Of a stretch of DNA of 64,000 nucleotides, positions 58,991-64,000 are shown in pieces (positions within the stretch are counted from its first letter, which is position 1; every line of letters begins with the position of its first letter). A program made the position numbers and the translations under genes. The stretch is from Linyphia triangularis (Eukaryota > Arthropoda > Arachnida > Araneae > Linyphiidae), in contig OZ021729.1 in assembly GCA_963978545.1 (NCBI GenBank), positions 83,308,670 to 83,372,669 of the forward strand, given 5' to 3'. The notes under the pieces were generated by a model. It did no database searches. It worked only from the letters and a program-made list of their open reading frames with translations, and had not been told where the DNA came from.

Positions 58991-61900
58991 CTGATGGGAT
59001 ACATGCTGTAGTTACCAGTCATGGATTGTTATTTGATGTCTGATATAAAGATATGTAGTAAATCCTTAGTTGAAGAGTAAGCGACGGCATTCACCAGGTT
59101 TAAAGATCAAACACAGTTAGTTATCATTGCGCCTACTCAAGACGATGTTCTGGGAGTTGTTAGGAAGTTTAAACAATTTGGCGTGATTAAAATTGACTCG
59201 AATGATAAAAGCAAAGTTCAAGTTGAAAATTATAATTCAATAAGTCTGGACAGTACATAAAGAAAAAAGGTTCAAACAAATGGCAGTCTGCAAACTGGCG
59301 GCAATAGCCATACTTTACATTGGTGATGAAGTAATACAACGAATTGGGGTGAACGAAGTAGGGTAAAAGAAAAATCCTTTTCCTTAAAACTTAAAGCCCA
59401 GAAAACTACTCGTACTGAATACAAGAAAAAATAACTTTGGTCAGCCTTGAACGGATATGTGACATATTTGCTTACAGTGGTACTGTCTCACAATAAAATA
59501 TTTAAAGTTTTAGAGAAAAACGCCGTACATATGTGCTTTACAAAAATATATCCTAATGTTGTGATTGCAGGAATCAAAGATAAAAAAGAAATTTAAGTAC
59601 TGACAAGACATTTTTAGTATTGAATATTTCAGAAATGAAAGAGTTGTGTCATTTGTGTCAAGTCATTCTTTAAAGGTAAACATAGCAAAAATGTTGTAAT
59701 ATATGAGTCAAGCAATAATTTCTTTTTATTTTATCCACATCCTGCTATTTAAATCAGATTTAACAAAAATGAGAAGGTTATGATATTTTCTTAAAGCAAC
59801 AATTTCTTAAAGGTTAATGGTTTCAAATATTTTTAAGAAAATTTTAATGTTTTTCTGTCTACTTTTTTTAGGAGCTTTTTATTTTTTCAATACTACATAA
59901 TTGCTTTATCTTATTTCTTTTATCCACTTATTAATTTATCATTATTTTTCCCACTTCTCCTTTTTCAAACTTTTGAACATCTCGGAATCTCTTTATTTAC
60001 TAAACAAACACAGATATAAATATCCTATTAACTTACCAGTCTGGAATTGATTCTGCACATCCTCTACAGTGAACTATATTACTCCTGCTGTCTTTAGGAG
60101 GATGCCTAAGAGGTATTTGAGCATTATTTATTATTAAGAAAAATAGAAAACCCATTTCAAAACACTAAAAATAACAAAGAAATATATTTTATCAAAATAA
60201 TAAGGGCATACTTCACAAAAATTTCCGCCGCCAAACTTTGATATTTGGACTTGTCTTCAGCAGATAGTGATTCCAGTGATTCGAGTCTCATTAAAGCAGA
60301 TGAACACGTGGCAAATGCTCTGTTAGCACAGCTTGATAGAGCTATAACACCAAGAATAACCATAAAAAGAAAGTTTTTAATATAAATCCTTTGCATACAT
60401 TGCCAATTTTAATATTCATTAACATAGCACATTTCTGTTGCCAGCGTGTGCTTTTTTTTAATATTTAAAATTAGATTCAAACATCATCTCTATCGGAAAA
60501 ATATGCAGTAAGCTACTTTTCAAAATTGATTCATTAATTATGCATGTGAATTTATGAACTCACATCTACATATCTTTTATTGATTCCGATTGAAACAATT
60601 TTATTATTTATCGATTAAAACAATTTTAACAAAAAAAAAAAGAGTTTCTTCAATGATCGGATAAATGCTATTCCAGCTCGATTGGATGGCGGCAAATTAG
60701 TTTATTAGTATTCCTTAAAAGTTACCTTTAGTGACAGTGACAGCCCTCAAAATTTGATAGAATTGTCATCAATATCGAATCTATCTGTCAAGTTTCAGCT
60801 GGATTGGATGACGGTAAGGGGGTTAATTAGGCCTGCCATCAACATACCCACCCACACACATACAAAATCGAAGTTAATATAATATAAAGGATTTAAAAAA
60901 GGAAAACTGACAATTTATCAAAAATGCAGTCAAATTATAATCCCACTCCCTTCTTCCTCCCAGCACAGTTCTTGCAAGAACACAGAAACTTTCCTATCTC
61001 TTTTCTTGTACAGTAGACTTCTCTTTAACTGGTCCGACTGGAACCTAGGATATACCAATTACGTGGAAATCTGGTTTAATTGGAACAACAGAAAATTAAT
61101 TGGAAAGCAAAATTTACTTTTCAGACTATTAAATAAAAAAAAAATTAACAAATGCAACCAAACTGATATTTTAAAAATTTCGATTTCACATATCATTAAG
61201 AGGAATCCTTACAGAAATCAGTAACTTTTTCTGCTTGAGTTAGGGAGATTCTATTACTTGCCGCTCAGTTTCGCAAATTTTTATAAAAGTATCTCACGTC
61301 TATTGAGGAAGCCAATATCTGCTGCTTCACATAAATACTGCCATCCTCAATGCTTTTAAACCATCCGTATTTCATAAGAGGGATATTGAATTGACATCAA
61401 AGTTATCATCTTGAACTATATTGAAGACAACTTCAATGATGTTATCACCCAACAAATTTTCTTGTTATAGGTCCTTGTCAGTGAACAGTCACAAAATTTC
61501 TATGGCTTTTTGCATGCACTAAGACGTATAAAGACCAATGCAAAATAGTCTACAGAATGTTCTAAAAGGTTTGAGGAATAACCGAATTTAAAAGCATGTG
61601 TTATACCATAACAGCACTATCAAAAAGTATTCCTTTTTGCAAAGTTTTTAATTTATACTACCATTTTTTTATGTTTTGCACGTGTTTTATTTTTATCAAA
61701 TTATAATTTTTATAAACTTTTAACAATTATTGTTTCCATTTTTTTTAAATGATTCATGGAAGAATATCAATTAAAAAATATTATTTAAAGTACTTTGGTA
61801 TTATTTTTCATTTATATTTAGTTAATACATTAATTTCCACATTTTATTTATATGTTGCATTGTTACACAATTATAATTGGTAATTGGTACATTGACAATT

Positions 61901-62657
61901 TTTTTTCCATTCTTCAAATATAGACTTATAGTAATATAACCCAAAAAACACAATTTTTCATTGAATTTTTTACAAGCCAATTTTTATATTCCTTAACATA
62001 GCTCTCTTTCTTTTAACAGCGTTTGCTTGGTATTGGCATCTAATTTCAAATTAAAAACATCTCTATCAGCAAAATATCCGGTAATCTACTTTTCAAAATT
62101 TATTCAATAAAAATTAATGTGAATTCACATCCAAATATCTTTTATTTATTTGGATTACAAGAATTTTATTATTTGTTCATTCATTAAAACAATTTTGGCA
62201 ACAGGAAAGAGTTTCTTCAACGATCAGTTAAATGCTATTTTAGCACGATTGGATGACGGCAAGTTTAGTATTCCGTAAAAGCGACCTTTTAGCGACAGTG
62301 GCAGCAACCAAAATTTTATAGAATGCATTGACATCAACATCAAATCTATCTGCCAAGTTTCAGCTCAATTAGATGACAGCAGGGGGGATGATTAGGTCGT
62401 AGCAGATTTGAATCGCCATCGACAAACATGCACACAACATCAAAGTTAATATAAAGGATTTAAAAATAACAAAGATGATGGCTAACAGCACAAAAGTGAG
62501 GGCAAAGAGTTTAAATAGGTCTACATCACGACTAAATCTAAATTTAATTAAAAGAAAAATAAGGACTCACCAAGTAGAGAGTAAATATCTTCAAGATTGA
62601 GAATATCTTCATAATCTCTCAGATGTAGAGCAGTTTTCATAGCTGCATCCATGTATC
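58810..62657 (-). CDS. WDR35: WDR35/IFT121, last four coding exons (partial)
   Basis: Minus-strand exons 62571-62657, 60212-60341, 60037-60105 and 58810-58990 join in phase with GT-AG borders. Their product runs MDAAMKTALHLRDYED, then IYSLLALSSCANRAF, ATCSSALMRLESLESLS, KHPPKDSRSN and a Cys-rich end; the order and motifs match the C-terminus of WDR35/IFT121. The family protein is a peripheral subunit of intraflagellar transport complex A, needed for retrograde transport and for bringing membrane proteins into cilia; in an arthropod that means ciliated sensory neurons and sperm. The C-terminus shows paired cysteines (CRGC, CPGC, CIQC, CALC) typical of the zinc-ribbon-like end of this family. 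The beta-propellers and most of the TPR region lie outside the window. Introns carry dispersed repeats and a Tigger-like remnant. Confidence 0.9.
59101..59260 (+). pseudogene. coding-like fragment, unidentified
   Basis: An open stretch without an ATG reads FKDQTQLVIIAPTQDDVLGV, then VRKFKQFGVIKIDSNDK, SKVQVENYNSISLDS and a stop. Balanced amino-acid composition suggests a former protein, perhaps from a mobile element. I do not recognise it. It lies inside a WDR35 intron on the opposite strand. Confidence 0.3.
60037..60105 (-). CDS. WDR35: WDR35 exon (HPPKD and first Cys pair)
   Basis: Minus-strand acceptor cctcttag, donor gtaagt. 69 nt encoding HPPKDSRSNIVHCRGCAESI and PD, then two bases of a Trp codon. 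KHPPKD is typical of invertebrate WDR35, and CxxC is the first half of the zinc-ribbon-like region. Short but fully consistent in phase and position. Confidence 0.88.
60212..60341 (-). CDS. WDR35: WDR35 exon (CANRAF segment)
   Basis: Minus-strand acceptor ggtgttatag, donor gtatgc. 130 nt. It completes Ala and continues LSSCANRAFATCSSALMRL, then ESLESLSAEDKSKYQSLAAE, matching the conserved WDR35 pattern of Cys-Ala-X-Arg-X-Phe and LESLE. Ends AA| (Lys with the next exon). A dispersed repeat begins a few bases upstream of the acceptor. Confidence 0.9.
60350..60897 (+). repeat. dispersed repeat S, copy in WDR35 intron
   Basis: cataaaaagaaagtttttaa, ttcattaacatagcacattt, agagtttcttcaatgatcgg and cgaagttaatataatataaa. 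Similarity to the copy at the window end starts within about 15 bases of the WDR35 acceptor at 60342. Confidence 0.7.
61011..61580 (-). mobile_element. Tigger/pogo-like remnant
   Basis: Starts after TA with CAGTAGACTTCTCTTTAACT, resembling pogo/Tigger ends. On the minus strand at about 61540-61260 a decayed frame reads GDNIIEVVFNI, an acidic part, then FKSIEDGSIYVKQQ and VRYFYKNLRN, resembling the C-terminus of Tigger transposases. Stops and frameshifts throughout; the DDE core is not seen. Lies in a WDR35 intron. Confidence 0.5.
61935..62465 (+). repeat. dispersed repeat S, second copy in WDR35 intron
   Basis: ttccttaacatagctctctt, agagtttcttcaacgatcag, cgaccttttagcgacagtgg and catcaaagttaatataaagg. 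Same orientation as the neighbouring copies, about 1.6 kb further on. Confidence 0.7.
62571..62657 (-). CDS. WDR35: WDR35 exon, TPR-region end
   Basis: Minus-strand acceptor cttttgtag, donor gtgagt. 87 nt. It starts by completing a split codon and reads YMDAAMKTALHLRDYED through NLEDIYSLL, the highly conserved helical stretch shortly before the C-terminal zinc-binding part of WDR35. It ends with one base (G) of an Ala codon. Confidence 0.9.
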
Positions 62658-63904
62658 CTACAAAAGGACGATGAATGTTAGATATAAAAGAAATGTATCC
62701 CAGTAAATAAATAACTATATTAATTAAAAAAGAACTTTTTAAAACATTTTTTATGTAATGTCAAGGTTTAGAAATGGCATAGTTTACAGCCAAGGCCTAG
62801 TGAGCCACATTTAGACAAAATTAAGTGTAATCGTAATATTTCAATTTATCTTAAGTTCTTCTATATTTTTTGATCTATTTAATAATTACATAGCTAAAAT
62901 CCAGTTTACATGTTTTCTTAGTTAAGGGGGTCCAGGATACAAAATTCTATAATTTTAATATTTAGAATTATTTTTCTGAAATTTTTTATGCAGTATTGCA
63001 TTATGCTTTGAAACACAAAAAAACTATTTTAAATTTTCAAATTTCAGAAATATTTTTTATAAATTAAAAAACTACAAAATTTTGACATTTCCTAAATTTG
63101 ATATATTTAAAAAACTTTTTTAAAAGATCACACTTCAATTTTGCAGTAAATTCCTTCTTAAAATTCATATTATACAGTGTCTTTATGATTTTTCAATAAA
63201 TATTTAGAAAAAAATTTTACAAATATTTTGTATTTGTGCAAGAACTATAAAAGACCCATAGAATGCTAAGTTCCCAAAACTTTTTCGAAAAAGTTAAATT
63301 AAAATGCATCATTCCTGAAGACAAATTAAAGAAATATAAATGAAAAATAACTGTAGAATGCTTAACATATTTATAACAAATAAGTTTTTAAGATATAAGT
63401 CAATATATAATTTCAAGATAGCACGTCCGAAATACAGTTGTCATGTCATGTAACAAAAAACTTAATTATCTCAAGTTTTACTAATGATAGAAACAAAATG
63501 TTTAAGTCATTTTATATAAAAAACTTTTATTTTTGTATAATAATAATAAAAAAAAAAAAAAAAATTAAGAATTTTTTAAATTTTGAGTTCTAGATACCCT
63601 TGATTAAAACTGGTTTTCAAGTCTAAACATCTCTTTCCAAACAGCTTAATTGTAATTAGATCCCATGAAACTAATTCTTCAACTAACATCAAATAAGACA
63701 AAAGAAAAATGTCTACCATCATCAAAAATGTCTCATCTGATGAGTAAACTTGTAAGTTCTAGTTCCTGCTGAATGCTTAACTGTGCTCAACTGGCAGCAG
63801 CATTAATTTTACGAGTATTAAAATCCGAAATTATTTTGCAATATTTTTACACTTAAAATTAGAATTTCTTTCGTGCATTTTATAATCCCGTTTCAAAGAG
63901 AATA
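62658..63904. other. WDR35 intron, no further exon seen
   Basis: AT-rich; I searched the minus strand for the preceding TPR exon and found none, so it should lie beyond the right edge. Confidence 0.55.
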
Positions 63905-64000
63905 ATATAACCCATAAAAACAAAGTTTTTAATACAAATCCTTTATCTGCATTGTCAATTTTTGTATTCATTAACACAGCATTGTTTCTGTTGTCAGCGT
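63905..64000 (+). repeat. dispersed repeat S, cut by window end
   Basis: cccataaaaacaaagttttt and tattcattaacacagcattg match the start of the copy at 60350. The rest lies beyond the window. Confidence 0.65.

Noticed and set aside
61006..61224. 72-residue ORF on the + strand
   Set aside because: Lies over the end of the Tigger-like remnant in the wrong orientation.

Overview
The window is AT-rich nuclear DNA from an animal, most likely an arthropod and plausibly a spider. The basis is spliced genes with GT-AG introns, two abundant tRNA-derived SINE families, and dense eukaryotic DNA transposons and LTRs. The species call is inference; the sequence itself shows only a repeat-rich metazoan genome with short exons in long introns. 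There is no operon structure, CRISPR array or bacterial gene.

Two protein-coding genes can be assembled by hand, and they converge. (1) On the + strand at 41.88-55.58 kb is a five-exon gene whose intron phases all agree (exons 41878-41955, 45968-46065, 47403-47487, 51161-51428, 53440-55576). From the ATG at 41895 it encodes 882 residues, with two AT-hooks, a short duplicated segment, and a long Ser/Asn/Lys-rich region of diverged repeats. I do not recognise the family; an AT-rich-DNA-binding nuclear protein is the natural inference. (2) On the - strand at 62.66-58.81 kb are the last four coding exons of WDR35/IFT121, an intraflagellar transport complex A subunit; the rest lies beyond the right edge. 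One further exon-like block, GC-richer and with good splice sites, sits at 19630-19787 (+) and I could not assign it.

Almost everything else is mobile DNA, and much of its history can be read directly. 0-7 kb: SINE copies and a roughly 0.6 kb tandem duplication carrying one SINE. 7-19 kb: AT-rich spacer with small foldback/MITE elements, a degenerate array of about 155 bp units, and SINEs. 19-24 kb: the orphan exon, a 140 bp repeat cluster split by a solo LTR, then a 2.1 kb minisatellite with a 25 bp unit. 27-33.5 kb: two almost identical 2.0 kb P-like elements in opposite orientation, each with its own 8 bp target duplication, the second one inside a solo LTR. 34.3-36.9 kb: a SINE split by a 2.4 kb transposon of uncertain superfamily with a decayed coding region. 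40.7-49.7 kb: two inverted copies of a roughly 0.95 kb repeat that act as empty sites for each other's insertions. 43.9-45.9 kb: a decayed hAT transposon. 49.7-52.1 kb: nested foldbacks and Tc1/mariner remnants. 55.9-64 kb: a second foldback copy, a Tigger-like remnant and several copies of another dispersed repeat inside WDR35 introns.

Functionally, the AT-hook gene and WDR35 have no evident link beyond convergence. The introns of the AT-hook gene have absorbed a hAT element, an LTR, several MITEs, a Tc1 and a mariner fragment without disturbing the exons. The most interesting items are the unknown AT-hook gene, the P-like pair, the transposon that splits the SINE, and the observation that SINE target duplications regularly begin with CC, matching the AACC tail.
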